Source of the DNA: Enterococcus moraviensis ATCC BAA-383 | GTDB taxonomy: Bacteria > Bacillota > Bacilli > Lactobacillales > Enterococcaceae | Direction of reading: 5' to 3' | Length of the DNA stretch: 64,000 nt | Assembly: GCF_000407445.1 (NCBI RefSeq) | Contig: NZ_ASWB01000005.1 | Coordinates: 186,001 to 250,000 of the forward strand | In this document: positions 19,021 to 28,787 of the stretch, in pieces | Position numbering within the stretch: position 1 is the first letter of the stretch | How the letters are laid out: every line of letters starts with the position of its first letter | Translations under genes and position numbers: made by a program | The notes under the pieces: model-generated | What the model saw: the letters and a program-made list of their open reading frames with translations, nothing else | What the model was told of the DNA's origin: nothing | Databases searched by the model: none

Positions 19021-21198
19021 CTATTTCCTTATGGTAAATAATTCAGAAAGTTCTCCAATATAAGGTAGAAATACTTGTTTCATGCCACGAGAAATTGCGG
19101 TATAGAGAATTTTTTTCTCTCGTTCAGATGAGCCATAATGCAAGGTTGAAGGATCATGAATGATCACATTATCAAATTCCAGTCCTTTTGCCATATCGAT
19201 TGAAAGGATCTGAGCATCTAGAGCATCATTTTTTTGTAGAAGTAGCTTCTCCAAGCGCTCCGCTTCGGATACTGTTTTTGTAATAATTACAGTATCTTCT
19301 TTTTGTGTTAAGGAATTCAAAAGTGAAGCAACGGACTCTAAATAAGCTTGTTCATCTTCAGAATGGATAAACACAGGTTTTTCCCCATCATTTCGAATGG
19401 ATACAATGTTGAGCTTTTCATGATTGGTTACAAACATTTGAAAAAGCTGAGTGATTTCTTTACTTGAGCGATAACTGTTCAATAATTGATAAGAAGTAAC
19501 CGATCGGCTAGAAGCAGATAATAAATCTTGTAATTCGATAAAACTAATCGAAGTATTAAAGATCGCCTGATTTTCATCGCCAGCTAACGTAAAGTTTGCT
19601 TGTGGAAATAATGTAAGCAATAAAAGAATTTGCGCTTCTGTATAGTCTTGCACTTCATCTACTAAAATAAAAGCCATTTGTCGGTTCGATAAATCTTCAA
19701 TAAACATATCTTTGATCAATAAAAGTACGACTACTTCGTCCGCTGTATAAGCTTTCGTTGGTTTAACATACTGCTCTTGTTGATAGTTTTGGTATAAAGC
19801 CTCAAAAAGTAGCCATTGATCAAACCAAGTGAAATCAGCGATTGCATCGACTACTTTGCGGTATTTTTGCTGCAAACGTTGAAGAGCAAATTCTGCTAAT
19901 TGTTCCTCATCTTCTTCAGCAAATGTTGTATCAAAATAGCGTAACTGCTCTGCTTCAGTCAAATCTTGCATTTGATCGATCATTTGCTTAGACTTCGATT
20001 GTTTGATTAAGTAACGATTCCATAAACTCGATAATTTTTCTTTTGTTGCCGAAAGACGCTCCCTGATTGATAGAGTTGTCGGTGTTTCTTGGTATAAGCC
20101 AAAAATCAGTTCAGCAGAAAATAGTGGTTTTCGTTTAAATAAGATTGGTTTAAATAAAGACTGTTGAATCAATGAAGCATCCCGAAAAGCTTGAATGAAC
20201 GTCACAAATTCCTTTGATTGAAGCACTTTTTGTTGTGCGTCCACCGATTCTGCAGTAATTCTTTTGAAATAGGTCGACTCACTTTCGATGGGTGATTTTT
20301 CACGGAATGTAAATTTAAGAAATTGTAGCAAGGTTAAATTTAACGGATTTCGCTCGCCTAAATTCGGTAACACTTGGGAAATATAATCAATAAAGGTCGA
20401 ATTAGGAGAGAGCAGTAAAATATCGTCAGCTGTAATTTGGGTCCGATGATTATACAGTAAATAAGCAATCCGCTGCATGATTGCAGATGTTTTTCCACTA
20501 CCAGCGATCCCGTTGACTAAAAGCAAGGGGTGACGTTCATCTCGAATGATTTCATTTTGCTCTTGTTGAATCGTTGTCGTAATATCTTTCATATATTGAG
20601 AAGAATCTGCTTCTAGAGAATGAAGTAAAATATCATCTTGAATCGCAAGTGTTGTGTCAAAGAAGTTGATTAAACGATCTTCTTCAATGATTAGTTGTCT
20701 TTTCAGATTCAAGTTGACTGGGATTTCATTGTTATTAACAAAGTAACGACTTTTACCTAAGACATTATGATAAAAAAGTGAGGCAATCGGCGAACGCCAG
20801 TCATAGATTCGTGACTCTCCTTCAAGCGTTGTGAAGTCGTTCATTCCAATATAAAAAACATCACGATCAGAATCATCATCTAAAAATGTTACATCGATTT
20901 TTCCAAAATAAGGAACTTTAAGTAGTCGCTCCACTTTTTCTAGTTGCTTTACGGCAGTTGCATTTTGAATATTTAGTTGATCGATTTCTCGATTCTTCAT
21001 TTCCATCATAGCAAAAGTCTCTAGATTATCTGAATAACTGTCAAAATTTAATTTTGTATCGCCACCAAATTGTTCTAATACCGATTTTCCTGTAGTATTC
21101 ACTTCATCAATAGCGGTTTTGTAGGTATCTTTTGCCTGGCTCAATTCCTTGTAAACCTTTTGTAGGTATTGAGTTTCTTGTGTGCGCTCGTTTGACAT
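19021..21198 (-). CDS. helD: HelD-like UvrD-family ATPase (RNA polymerase recycling)
   Basis: The 725-residue superfamily 1 protein has an N-terminal coiled-coil arm (about 1-90), the Walker A motif GIAGSGKTSA near residue 235, Walker B/DExx motif LVDEVQDYTEAQ, and C-terminal helicase motifs including TAISRGMKQ. Domain order and the insert between motifs match HelD, which binds RNA polymerase and frees it from stalled complexes using ATP, rather than a true DNA helicase. GGAGG precedes the second ATG of the frame, so residues encoded 21199-21216 are dropped. It is divergent from tatD. Confidence 0.9.
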   Translation of the reverse strand: MSNERTQETQYLQKVYKELSQAKDTYKTAIDEVNTTGKSVLEQFGGDTKLNFDSYSDNLETFAMMEMKNREIDQLNIQNATAVKQLEKVERLLKVPYFGKIDVTFLDDDSDRDVFYIGMNDFTTLEGESRIYDWRSPIASLFYHNVLGKSRYFVNNNEIPVNLNLKRQLIIEEDRLINFFDTTLAIQDDILLHSLEADSSQYMKDITTTIQQEQNEIIRDERHPLLLVNGIAGSGKTSAIMQRIAYLLYNHRTQITADDILLLSPNSTFIDYISQVLPNLGERNPLNLTLLQFLKFTFREKSPIESESTYFKRITAESVDAQQKVLQSKEFVTFIQAFRDASLIQQSLFKPILFKRKPLFSAELIFGLYQETPTTLSIRERLSATKEKLSSLWNRYLIKQSKSKQMIDQMQDLTEAEQLRYFDTTFAEEDEEQLAEFALQRLQQKYRKVVDAIADFTWFDQWLLFEALYQNYQQEQYVKPTKAYTADEVVVLLLIKDMFIEDLSNRQMAFILVDEVQDYTEAQILLLLTLFPQANFTLAGDENQAIFNTSISFIELQDLLSASSRSVTSYQLLNSYRSSKEITQLFQMFVTNHEKLNIVSIRNDGEKPVFIHSEDEQAYLESVASLLNSLTQKEDTVIITKTVSEAERLEKLLLQKNDALDAQILSIDMAKGLEFDNVIIHDPSTLHYGSSEREKKILYTAISRGMKQVFLPYIGELSELFTIRK

Positions 21199-21350
21199 AT
21201 TGGTTCCTCCTGACATAAATTGCCGTGACCGAATAGTATAAGCTATTTTATTAAATAAAGCAATTATAAGAAGCTGATAATTTATCGGTGCTGTCCATTC
21301 AGATTTTGGTTGAAATGTGATAAAGTATAGAAGATAGAGGAGGGATTTAC

Positions 21351-22121
21351 GTGATTTTTGATTCTCATACCCATTTAAATGCAGAGCAATTTAATGAAGA
21401 TATTCCAGAAACAATTGAACGTGCGAAAGAATTAGGTGTAACAGAGATGGCAGTGGTTGGTTTTGATACACCAACGATCGAAAAGTCTTTAGAACTTAGC
21501 CAACAATATAAAGAAATCCAAAGTATTATCGGGTGGCATCCAACTGAAGCTGGAAGTTATACACCTGAAATCGAGAAAAAATTGCAGCAGTTATTAACAA
21601 CACCAAAAGTGGTTGCACTTGGCGAAATTGGCCTAGATTATTATTGGATGGAAGATCCTAAAGAAGTTCAGGATCGCGTGTTTCGACGTCAAATCGCGAT
21701 TGCCAAAGAAATGAAATTGCCCATCAGTATACATACTAGAGATGCGATGGAAGACACGTATAAGATTTTAAAAGAAGAAGATATTCGTGACATTGGTGGC
21801 ATTATGCATAGCTTTAGTGGTGATCCAGAATGGATGGAAAGATTTTTAGACATGGGCATGCATATTTCGCTTAGTGGAGTTGTGTCATTCAAAAAGGCGC
21901 TAGAAGTACAAGAAGTAGCAAAGGTCGTACCATTAGATTGCTTGTTAGTTGAAACAGATGCACCGTATTTGGCACCCGTTCCATATAGAGGAAAACGTAA
22001 TGAACCAGGTTATACTCGTTATGTGGTGGAAAAAATCGCAGAATTGCGAGACATGCCATTTGAAGAAATCGCAACACAAACTACCAACAATGCGCATCGC
22101 TTATTTAGGTTAGCTAAATGA
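21351..22121 (+). CDS. TatD-family metal-dependent DNase/hydrolase
   Basis: The 256-residue TIM-barrel protein starts at GTG (21351) after GAGGAGGG. Metal ligands are visible: FDSHTHLN at the N-terminus, [26 protein letters not shown] and [10 protein letters not shown]. TatD/YabD proteins are 3'-5' DNases with roles in DNA repair. It is the first gene of a tatD-rnmV-rsmA operon: its stop overlaps the rnmV start by 4 bp, the same order as in Bacillus and other Firmicutes. Confidence 0.94.
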   Translation: MIFDSHTHLNAEQFNEDIPETIERAKELGVTEMAVVGFDTPTIEKSLELSQQYKEIQSIIGWHPTEAGSYTPEIEKKLQQLLTTPKVVALGEIGLDYYWMEDPKEVQDRVFRRQIAIAKEMKLPISIHTRDAMEDTYKILKEEDIRDIGGIMHSFSGDPEWMERFLDMGMHISLSGVVSFKKALEVQEVAKVVPLDCLLVETDAPYLAPVPYRGKRNEPGYTRYVVEKIAELRDMPFEEIATQTTNNAHRLFRLAK

Positions 22122-22714
22122 CTGATAAGTTGAGAATAGAAGAAATTATTGTCGTTGAAGGAAAAGACGATACTAGACGAATTCAAGAAGTAGTGGATGC
22201 CGATACCATTGAAACGATTGGCTCTGCAATCAATGAGGATATTTTAGCTCAAATCGAACATGCACAAGAAACACGTGGTGTCATTATTTTTACTGATCCT
22301 GATTTCTCAGGTGAAAAAATCCGTAAAACGATCATGGAAGTTGTGCCAGATGCTAAACATGCGTTTCTTTCACGACAACTTGCTGCACCAAAAAGAAAAG
22401 GAAATAGTTTAGGAGTAGAGCATGCCAGTGATGAGGCGATTATAGAAGCACTGGAGAAAATCGTCACACCTGTTAATCAAGTAGACGATTATCAAGAAAT
22501 ACCTAGACAAACCTTGATTGAATATGGTTTAATTGCGGGTAACCGTGCGAAAGAGCGCCGTGAAAAGCTAGGCGATGAATTACGTATTGGTTATACGAAC
22601 AGCAAGCAATTAACGAAGCGATTGAAAATGTTTCGGATCACAGAAAAAGAATTGATAGATGCAATGGCTAACATAAACGAACTACCTAGTGAAAAATCGG
22701 AGGAATCAATTTGA
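22118..22714 (+). CDS. rnmV: Ribonuclease M5
   Basis: The 198-residue protein has an N-terminal Toprim domain with the catalytic glutamate in IIVVEGKDD (E15) and the acidic motif TDPDFSGEK, followed by the RNase M5 C-terminal region. It matures the 5S rRNA precursor together with ribosomal protein L18. It overlaps tatD by ATGA and rsmA by TTGA, indicating translational coupling across the three genes. Confidence 0.95.
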   Translation: MTDKLRIEEIIVVEGKDDTRRIQEVVDADTIETIGSAINEDILAQIEHAQETRGVIIFTDPDFSGEKIRKTIMEVVPDAKHAFLSRQLAAPKRKGNSLGVEHASDEAIIEALEKIVTPVNQVDDYQEIPRQTLIEYGLIAGNRAKERREKLGDELRIGYTNSKQLTKRLKMFRITEKELIDAMANINELPSEKSEESI

Positions 22715-23592
22715 CAGAATATAAAGAAATAGCCACACCTTCAAGAACAAAAGAAATCTTGAAGAAGCACGGCTTTTCATTCAAAAAAAGTTTAGGACAA
22801 AACTTTTTAACAGAACCCAATATTTTAAGAAAGATCGTTGAAACAGCAGGAATTGATGCACAAACAAATGTGGTTGAAGTTGGTCCCGGCATCGGTGCGT
22901 TGACAGAACAATTGGCAAGAAATGCGGCACACGTTTTAGCTTTTGAAATCGATGATCGCTTGATACCTGTTTTAGAAGACACAATGAGTCCTTACAAGAA
23001 TGTTACTGTTGTTCATAACGACGTACTTAAAGCGGATTTGGTTGGTACAACGAATGAGATTTTTGAACAAGAGCTGCCGATCAAAGTCGTTGCCAATTTA
23101 CCTTATTACATCACGACACCTATCATGATGCACTTTTTAGAGTCTGATTTAGAGGTACAAGAGATGATCGTGATGATGCAAAAAGAGGTTGCAGATCGTA
23201 TTTCAGCCAAACCCGGAACGAAGGCGTATGGCTCGTTATCGATCGCTGTTCAGTATTTTATGGAAGCAAGTATTGCGTTTATCGTACCAAAAACAGTCTT
23301 TATTCCGCAGCCAAATGTTGACTCTGCCATTATCAAGTTAACAAAACGAGAAAAACCAGCGGTAGAAGTTACAAATGAAAAAGAGTTTTTCAAATTGACA
23401 AAAGCCTCATTCCAATTACGTCGTAAAACACTATGGAACAATTTAATTCATTTCTACGGTAAAGATGATCAAACAAAAGCTTGGCTTACAAAAAGCTTAG
23501 CTGATGCTGAAATTGATCCTTCACGTCGTGGAGAAACGTTATCATTAGCAGAGTTTGGTCGTTTGAGTAATGCATTGGAAGCGAACCGCTAA
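22711..23592 (+). CDS. rsmA: 16S rRNA (adenine1518/1519-N6,N6)-dimethyltransferase
   Basis: The 293-residue KsgA/RsmA enzyme dimethylates two adjacent adenines near the 3' end of 16S rRNA. Motif I is [12 protein letters not shown] and motif IV is [12 protein letters not shown]. It starts with TTG at 22711, after CGGAGG, overlapping the rnmV stop by 4 bp. It is the last gene of the operon and is followed by a terminator. Loss of this enzyme is linked to kasugamycin resistance in other bacteria. Confidence 0.96.
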   Translation: MTEYKEIATPSRTKEILKKHGFSFKKSLGQNFLTEPNILRKIVETAGIDAQTNVVEVGPGIGALTEQLARNAAHVLAFEIDDRLIPVLEDTMSPYKNVTVVHNDVLKADLVGTTNEIFEQELPIKVVANLPYYITTPIMMHFLESDLEVQEMIVMMQKEVADRISAKPGTKAYGSLSIAVQYFMEASIAFIVPKTVFIPQPNVDSAIIKLTKREKPAVEVTNEKEFFKLTKASFQLRRKTLWNNLIHFYGKDDQTKAWLTKSLADAEIDPSRRGETLSLAEFGRLSNALEANR

Positions 23593-23604
23593 AAATGAAC
23601 AAAG

Positions 23605-23649
23605 AAATAGATCGAGAGAATCGCCTAGTTTCTCAGTCTATTTTTTTTT
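23605..23649 (+). terminator. Terminator of the tatD-rnmV-rsmA operon
   Basis: AAATAGATCGAGAGA pairs imperfectly with TTTCTCAGTCTATTT, followed by nine T. Confidence 0.75.
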
Positions 23650-23705
23650 GCTCTAAAATTGAAAAAGTTTATTTCGACTTTATGTAAATTAAGTAGAATA
23701 AGATA

Positions 23706-23754
23706 TTGACTTTTTTGAAATATCAAGGATAATTATAGTTAGAAAGCGCTTTCT
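23706..23754 (+). promoter_or_regulatory. Promoter with overlapping cre (CcpA) site
   Basis: TTGACT (23706-23711), 16 bp, GATAAT (23728-23733), then the palindrome AGAAAGCGCTTTCT (23741-23754), which matches the cre palindrome TGAAAGCGCTTTCA except for the outer bases. The site sits at the predicted transcription start, the classic position for CcpA repression. Confidence 0.6.
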
Positions 23755-24053
23755 TTCGAGTGTCATGATAAGAACTATGCTCATCTTACAGACAAAGGAA
23801 ATCAACAAGGAAAAGGAGTATGTATAAGCCATAATCATCTTCTTAAAACTATATAGAAACGATCTATTCGTAGAATCCGTACATTCTTTCAAAAAACTAG
23901 AAATCCTAGTTCAGAATTTTGAAAAAATAAAAAGGGTATGCGAGAATGAATATAGAGATATCAGTACGTTGAAATTCAATCAACATTGACCAAACACCTT
24001 TATTTAGTACTTCAATGGGAATGCTAAGCATAATCTAAAATTAGATGGAAGAG
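23755..24053 (+). other. Long non-coding leader before the glycine riboswitch
   Basis: About 300 bp without a convincing gene separate the cre promoter from the first glycine aptamer. Short open stretches exist but lack a start with ribosome binding site. It is either an unusually long leader of the gcv transcript or a decayed gene; a closer promoter before the riboswitch (for example near 23986-24041) cannot be excluded. Confidence 0.4.
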
Positions 24054-24266
24054 AATTACGGGAGAGACTAGTCATAGCACCGAAGGAATAAATAATCAGT
24101 GGGGCAAACCATTGATCATGAAGATCTCAGGTAAATGGACCGTAATTGGACATCACTCTGGAAAGCGGAAGCACCGAAGGAGCAACTCTTCATAATGAAG
24201 ACGAATCTCTCAGGTTTTGTACAGAGGAACAGGCATTTTTTTAAGATGCCTGTTCCTCTGTTTTTA
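24054..24266 (+). promoter_or_regulatory. Tandem glycine riboswitch with terminator, controls gcv operon
   Basis: Aptamer 1 spans 24054-24147: P1 AATTACGG/CCGTAATT closes a core with GGAGAGA and CACCGAAGGA. Aptamer 2 starts at about 24150 with the core GCGGAAGCACCGAAGGAGCAA and ATCTCTCAGG. Its P1 pairs CTCTG (24156-24160) with CAGAG (24222-24226). That same CAGAG is part of the 5' arm of a perfect 16-bp terminator stem (24221-24266). Glycine binding should therefore block the terminator and turn gcvT-gcvH-gcvPA-gcvPB on. Confidence 0.93.
24221..24266 (+). terminator. Regulated terminator of the glycine riboswitch
   Basis: ACAGAGGAACAGGCAT pairs exactly with ATGCCTGTTCCTCTGT and is followed by five T. 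The 5' arm overlaps the 3' strand of the second aptamer P1, so the two structures exclude each other. Confidence 0.92.
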
Positions 24267-24336
24267 TATAGTTTATTTGACTTGGGGGTGTCAGAGAAAC
24301 ACAAAGTATAAATAAAAAAGCAAAGGAGTAAAAACG

Positions 24337-25422
24337 ATGGATTTAAAAACACCTTTATACGATGCCCATCTTGAAGCAGGCGGGAAAATGGTTTCATTTG
24401 CTGGTTATACATTGCCTGTTCAATACAAAGGGAGTGGCGTGATCAAAGAACATTTAGCTGTTCGAAATCAAGTAGGATTATTCGATGTTTCTCATATGGG
24501 AGAAGTCGTTTATGAAGGAAAAGACGCTTTAGCAAATTTGCAGTATGTATTAACAAATGATTTTAGTAATTTAGAAATTGGACGAGTTAGATACGCTTTG
24601 ATGTGTAATGATAATGGCGGTGTGATTGACGATTTACTTGTTTATAAATGCAGTGACGACAAATATTTAGTAGTGGTCAATGCAGCAAATAGAGCGAAAG
24701 ATGTATCTTGGATGAAACAACATTTATTTGGTGAAGTTACATTTTCAGATCAATCAGATCAGTATGTTCAACTTGCGTTACAAGGACCAAACGCCAAAGA
24801 GATGATCGGACAGTTAATAAAAGAAGAAGATATTCCCAAAAAATACTATAGTTTTACTGAACATGCTGATGTCGGTGGCGTGAGTTGTATTTTGTCACGG
24901 ACAGGCTATACAGGCGAGTTTGGGTATGAATTATATTGTCGACCGGAAGATGGAGTTACGTTATGGCATTTATTATTGGAAACAGGAAAATCATTAGGCA
25001 TTATTCCATGTGGATTAGGAGCTCGAGATACTTTGCGTTTAGAAGCTGGAATGCCACTTTATGGACATGAAATGAACGAAGAAATCACACCACTTGAAAC
25101 AGACCTAAGTTTCGCTGTAAAAATGCAAAAAAAGGATTTTATTGGTAAAAAAGCAATTATTGAAAGAGGAGAACCGAAAATCACTCGAATAGGATTGCAA
25201 TTAACAGATCGAGGAATTGTTCGTGAAGGAGCCGATGTTTACTTTAACGAAAAGAAAATTGGTCAGACCACTTCCGGCACTATGTGTCCCTATATCAATA
25301 AAGCTTGTGCAATGGCTTTAGTTGAAAAGGAAAGCGTCGTTATTGGCTCTTTGATAGAGGTGGAAGTCAGAGGTAAAAAAATCGCAGCTGAAGTTGTAGA
25401 AATACCGTTTGTAAAAAAATAA
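24337..25422 (+). CDS. gcvT: Glycine cleavage system T protein (aminomethyltransferase)
   Basis: The 361-residue T protein transfers the aminomethyl carbon from lipoyl-H protein to tetrahydrofolate, making 5,10-methylene-THF and ammonia. Conserved runs include PVQYKGSGVIKEHLAVR, GLFDVSHMGE, LSRTGYTGEFGYE and GLGARDTLRLEAGMPLYGHE. AAAGGAG precedes the ATG. It is the first gene of gcvT-gcvH-gcvPA-gcvPB and lies directly behind the glycine riboswitch. Confidence 0.97.
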   Translation: MDLKTPLYDAHLEAGGKMVSFAGYTLPVQYKGSGVIKEHLAVRNQVGLFDVSHMGEVVYEGKDALANLQYVLTNDFSNLEIGRVRYALMCNDNGGVIDDLLVYKCSDDKYLVVVNAANRAKDVSWMKQHLFGEVTFSDQSDQYVQLALQGPNAKEMIGQLIKEEDIPKKYYSFTEHADVGGVSCILSRTGYTGEFGYELYCRPEDGVTLWHLLLETGKSLGIIPCGLGARDTLRLEAGMPLYGHEMNEEITPLETDLSFAVKMQKKDFIGKKAIIERGEPKITRIGLQLTDRGIVREGADVYFNEKKIGQTTSGTMCPYINKACAMALVEKESVVIGSLIEVEVRGKKIAAEVVEIPFVKK

Positions 25423-25446
25423 TTGAAAAAGAAGGAGTCGTTTAAT

Positions 25447-25830
25447 ATGGCAAAATTAGAAGAATTGAAGTTTTTAAAATCACATGAATGGGTACTTTTT
25501 GATGGTGAAAAAGTTAAAATTGGTCTTTCAGATTTTGCACAAGATCAATTAGGGGATATTGTGTTTATTGATTTGCCAGATGAAGGTGATGAGGTTGTTA
25601 AAGGGGAGTCATTTGCGGATATAGAGTCTGTTAAAGCCGTTTCAGAAGCGTATTCACCACTTACAGCTAAGGTATCTGCTATTAACGAAGAACTGATTGA
25701 TAATCCCGAATTAATCAATTCCGCTCCCTTAGATACATGGTTGATTGAAGTGGAGGGGGTCGAAGAAATCGAGGATTTATTAAGCGCTGAAGAATATAAG
25801 AAATTCTGCGAAGAATCTGAGGAGGCATAA
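25447..25830 (+). CDS. gcvH: Glycine cleavage system H protein
   Basis: The 127-residue lipoyl carrier protein shuttles the aminomethyl group between P and T proteins. The lipoylated lysine is K63 in ADIESVKAVSE. The frame opens earlier, at 25423, but GAAGGAG lies just before the ATG at 25447 and the family starts MAxLEELKF, so 25447 is used. Lipoate must be attached by a ligase or transferase that is not in this window; GcvH can also act as the lipoyl relay in Gram-positives. Confidence 0.97.
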   Translation: MAKLEELKFLKSHEWVLFDGEKVKIGLSDFAQDQLGDIVFIDLPDEGDEVVKGESFADIESVKAVSEAYSPLTAKVSAINEELIDNPELINSAPLDTWLIEVEGVEEIEDLLSAEEYKKFCEESEEA

Positions 25831-25833
25831 TGA

Positions 25834-27150
25834 ATGGGTAACTATCTTGGCTCAACAGAACAACAACAACAAGAAATGTTGAAGATGATTGGTTTAAAAG
25901 AGATGAGTGATCTTTATAAAGATCTTCCCAAAGAGATGATTGTGGATAAACTTGATATTCCTGCTGGAAAGTCAGAATTTGAAGTGCGACGTATTTTGGA
26001 AACTATCGGGAAGAAGAATCATGTTTTTTCAAGTATTTTTCGAGGTGCAGGCGCTTATAATCATTACATTCCAGCGATAGTGAAACAAATTTCAGCGAAA
26101 GAAGAATTCATGACTTCTTATACGCCGTATCAACCAGAAATCAGCCAAGGACTATTGCAATCGATTTTTGAATACCAAACGATGATTTGTGAAATCACTG
26201 GAATGGATGCTACGAATGCGTCCGTTTATGATGGTGCAACAGCTGCAGCTGAAGCAATCAATATGTGTTTAGAGAAAAAACGATTAAAAGTCTTGATTTC
26301 AGAGACGACCAATCCTATGACGATCCAAACCGCATTAACGTATTTCGGTTCCAGAGAAATTGAATTTATCATGATTCCTGAAAAGAACGGATTGACAGAT
26401 CTAGCGGTGTTACAAGAAAAGCTGGATGATACTAGTGCTTGTTTTATTGTTCAACAGCCAAATTATTATGGTGGGATCGAACCGGTGGAAGCGATGGCTG
26501 AAATAGTCCATGAAGCAAAGGCAAAATTTATTATGAGTGTAAATCCTATAGCGAGTACTGTGTTGAAAACTGCTGGTGAAGTAGGAGGAGATATTGCAGT
26601 AGGTGATTCCCAACCTTTTGGGTTACCGTTAGCGTTTGGTGGGCCGTATATTGGTTTTATTGCTACAAAAGAAAAAATGATGCGGAAATTGCCAGGACGG
26701 ATTGCGGGTGAAACGGTAGATGAAGCGGGTGATCGTGCCTTTGTTTTGACCTTGCAAGCACGAGAGCAACATATTCGTAGAGAGAAAGCGGCTTCTAACA
26801 TTTGTTCAAATCAAGCTCTTTGTGCATTAACAAATGCAGTATACATGAGCACGATGGGCGCACGTGGTATTCAAGAAATCGCGGAACAATGTTACAGCAA
26901 AGCGCATTATTTAGCAGACCAACTGAGTCAAATCAAAGGTGTAAAACGAAACAATGATAGTCCGTTTTTCCACGAATTTATCTTAACATTTCCTGTGCCA
27001 AATGAAGTGATACTAGCAAAATTAGAAGAACATGACATCTTAGGTGGATACCCGACAGACCAAGGGTTATTATGGTGTGTAACAGAAATGAATACGAAAG
27101 AACAGATCGATGAAGTGATTGTATTGGTGAAGGAGGCGTGTGGACAATGA
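25834..27150 (+). CDS. gcvPA: Glycine dehydrogenase (decarboxylating) subunit 1
   Basis: The 438-residue protein is the N-terminal half of the split P protein. It corresponds to the non-PLP-binding subunit in Firmicutes, where P protein is a heterotetramer of GcvPA and GcvPB. Typical runs are RGAGAYNHYIPAIVKQ, FEYQTMICEITGMDATNAS and GRIAGETVD. GAGGAGG precedes the start. It overlaps nothing but is followed immediately by gcvPB, whose start lies inside its 3' end. Confidence 0.97.
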   Translation: MGNYLGSTEQQQQEMLKMIGLKEMSDLYKDLPKEMIVDKLDIPAGKSEFEVRRILETIGKKNHVFSSIFRGAGAYNHYIPAIVKQISAKEEFMTSYTPYQPEISQGLLQSIFEYQTMICEITGMDATNASVYDGATAAAEAINMCLEKKRLKVLISETTNPMTIQTALTYFGSREIEFIMIPEKNGLTDLAVLQEKLDDTSACFIVQQPNYYGGIEPVEAMAEIVHEAKAKFIMSVNPIASTVLKTAGEVGGDIAVGDSQPFGLPLAFGGPYIGFIATKEKMMRKLPGRIAGETVDEAGDRAFVLTLQAREQHIRREKAASNICSNQALCALTNAVYMSTMGARGIQEIAEQCYSKAHYLADQLSQIKGVKRNNDSPFFHEFILTFPVPNEVILAKLEEHDILGGYPTDQGLLWCVTEMNTKEQIDEVIVLVKEACGQ

Positions 27151-28592
27151 AACTGATTTTTGAACGCAGCGTAGAAGGATATCACAATGATATGGTTTCA
27201 CCTTGTGATGTGCCGACCATAGCTATTCCAGAAGAAATGAAACGAAAAAAAGAGTTGCATTTACCAACGCTACCACAACCAGAAATCAGTCGCCATTATA
27301 CAGAATTAGCGAATGCAACGTTTGGAATCAACAATGGCTTTTATCCACTTGGTTCATGTACTATGAAATACAATCCTAAAATCAATGATGAAATCGCAGC
27401 TTATCCTGCTTTTGCTGCGATTCATCCACTACAACCAGAGCATACAGTGCAAGGGTCTCTAGAGATCTTTACTATGGCCGAAAGGTTATTAAAAGAAATT
27501 ACTGGGATGAATGCGATTACGTTTCAACCAGCAGCTGGAGCACATGGCGAATTTACAAGTTTGTTAATGATTAAAGCCTATCATGAAAAAAATGGTCAAT
27601 CACAAAGAAATAAAATTATTGTGCCCGATTCCGCCCATGGGACAAATCCTGCAAGTGTAGCGATGACAGGAATGATCACAGTAAATATTCCGTCTGATAA
27701 ATATGGATGTGTTGATATTGAAGCGTTGAAGGAATCTGTTGGAGAGGATACGGCTGGTTTGATGCTGACAAATCCTAATACAGCGGGGATTTTTGATAAG
27801 AATATTTTAGAAATAACCAAAATCGTTCATGATGCTGGAGGCTTGAATTATTATGATGGTGCGAATCTAAATGCAATCATGGGCGTTGCGCGACCAGGAG
27901 ATATGGGATTTGATATCATTCACTTAAATTTACACAAAACGTTTTCGACACCACATGGCGGCGGCGGACCTGGTTCAGGTGCTGTAGGATGTAAAACGCT
28001 ACTGACACCATTTCTACCTAACTACTATCCAGTGAAAGAAGGAGAAAAAATTTCATTTACTAAACCAGAACATTCAATTGGGTTAGTTAAAGGATTTTAT
28101 GGGCAGTTTTCAGTCTTTTTGCGTGCGTTGACGTATATTTTATTTTTAGGATCAGAAGGAATTGCTTCGGCTTCTAAAAGTGCGGTGCTGAACGCTAATT
28201 ATATGCTTCATAAATTAAAAGATATTTTTGAAGTACCCTATGGTGAAACTTGTATGCATGAATTTGTTATCAGTTTAGATAAATTGAAAAAAGAAACGGG
28301 TATTACAGCTTTAGATGTAGCTAAAGGAATCTTAGATCATAAAATGTATCCACCAACCATGTATTTTCCACTTACTGTGCCAGAAGCGTTAATGGTAGAA
28401 CCACCGGAAACAGAATCTAAAGAACGAATGGACGATGCAATTGCAGTTTACCGCAAGCTTTATGAACAAGCGTATCAAACACCAGAAGTGTTTCATGCTT
28501 ATCCACTTCATGCTCAAATTCATCGAGTGGACGAAGTTCGGGCGGCTAGACACCCAATCGTTCGATATGATTTTAGCAGTAAGAGCATTTAG
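27147..28592 (+). CDS. gcvPB: Glycine dehydrogenase (decarboxylating) subunit 2, PLP-binding
   Basis: The 481-residue subunit carries the PLP lysine, K264 in HLNLHKTFSTPHGGGGPG, plus PLGSCTMKYNPK and DSAHGTNPAS. The P protein decarboxylates glycine and loads the aminomethyl group onto GcvH. AAGGAGG at 27130-27136 supports the ATG at 27147 rather than the GTG at 27138. It overlaps gcvPA by 4 bp. No lpd (L protein) follows, so dihydrolipoamide dehydrogenase must come from elsewhere in the genome. Confidence 0.97.
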   Translation: MKLIFERSVEGYHNDMVSPCDVPTIAIPEEMKRKKELHLPTLPQPEISRHYTELANATFGINNGFYPLGSCTMKYNPKINDEIAAYPAFAAIHPLQPEHTVQGSLEIFTMAERLLKEITGMNAITFQPAAGAHGEFTSLLMIKAYHEKNGQSQRNKIIVPDSAHGTNPASVAMTGMITVNIPSDKYGCVDIEALKESVGEDTAGLMLTNPNTAGIFDKNILEITKIVHDAGGLNYYDGANLNAIMGVARPGDMGFDIIHLNLHKTFSTPHGGGGPGSGAVGCKTLLTPFLPNYYPVKEGEKISFTKPEHSIGLVKGFYGQFSVFLRALTYILFLGSEGIASASKSAVLNANYMLHKLKDIFEVPYGETCMHEFVISLDKLKKETGITALDVAKGILDHKMYPPTMYFPLTVPEALMVEPPETESKERMDDAIAVYRKLYEQAYQTPEVFHAYPLHAQIHRVDEVRAARHPIVRYDFSSKSI

Positions 28593-28787
28593 TTTAAGGA
28601 ACTCCTCTTTCAGGAAAAGATCAAATTTAGATAAGCTAAAATGTTTAAAGCCATAAAAATTACTAAAAAAAAAGCAAATTATCTGAATTATTTGTTACTA
28701 TAATAAGAGAGACTTCTTATTCGTTAGCTTTGGTTTTACGATTGGTTTTAAAAAGTAGCTTAGTTTTAAATGAAAAGGAGAAAAAGA

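Noticed and set aside
23765-23827. 20-codon ORF in the gcv leader, possible leader peptide
   Set aside because: No ribosome binding site and no glycine-rich or other control codons; the riboswitch already explains regulation.
26466-26801. 111-codon minus-strand open frame
   Set aside because: Antisense to gcvPA, no start signal.
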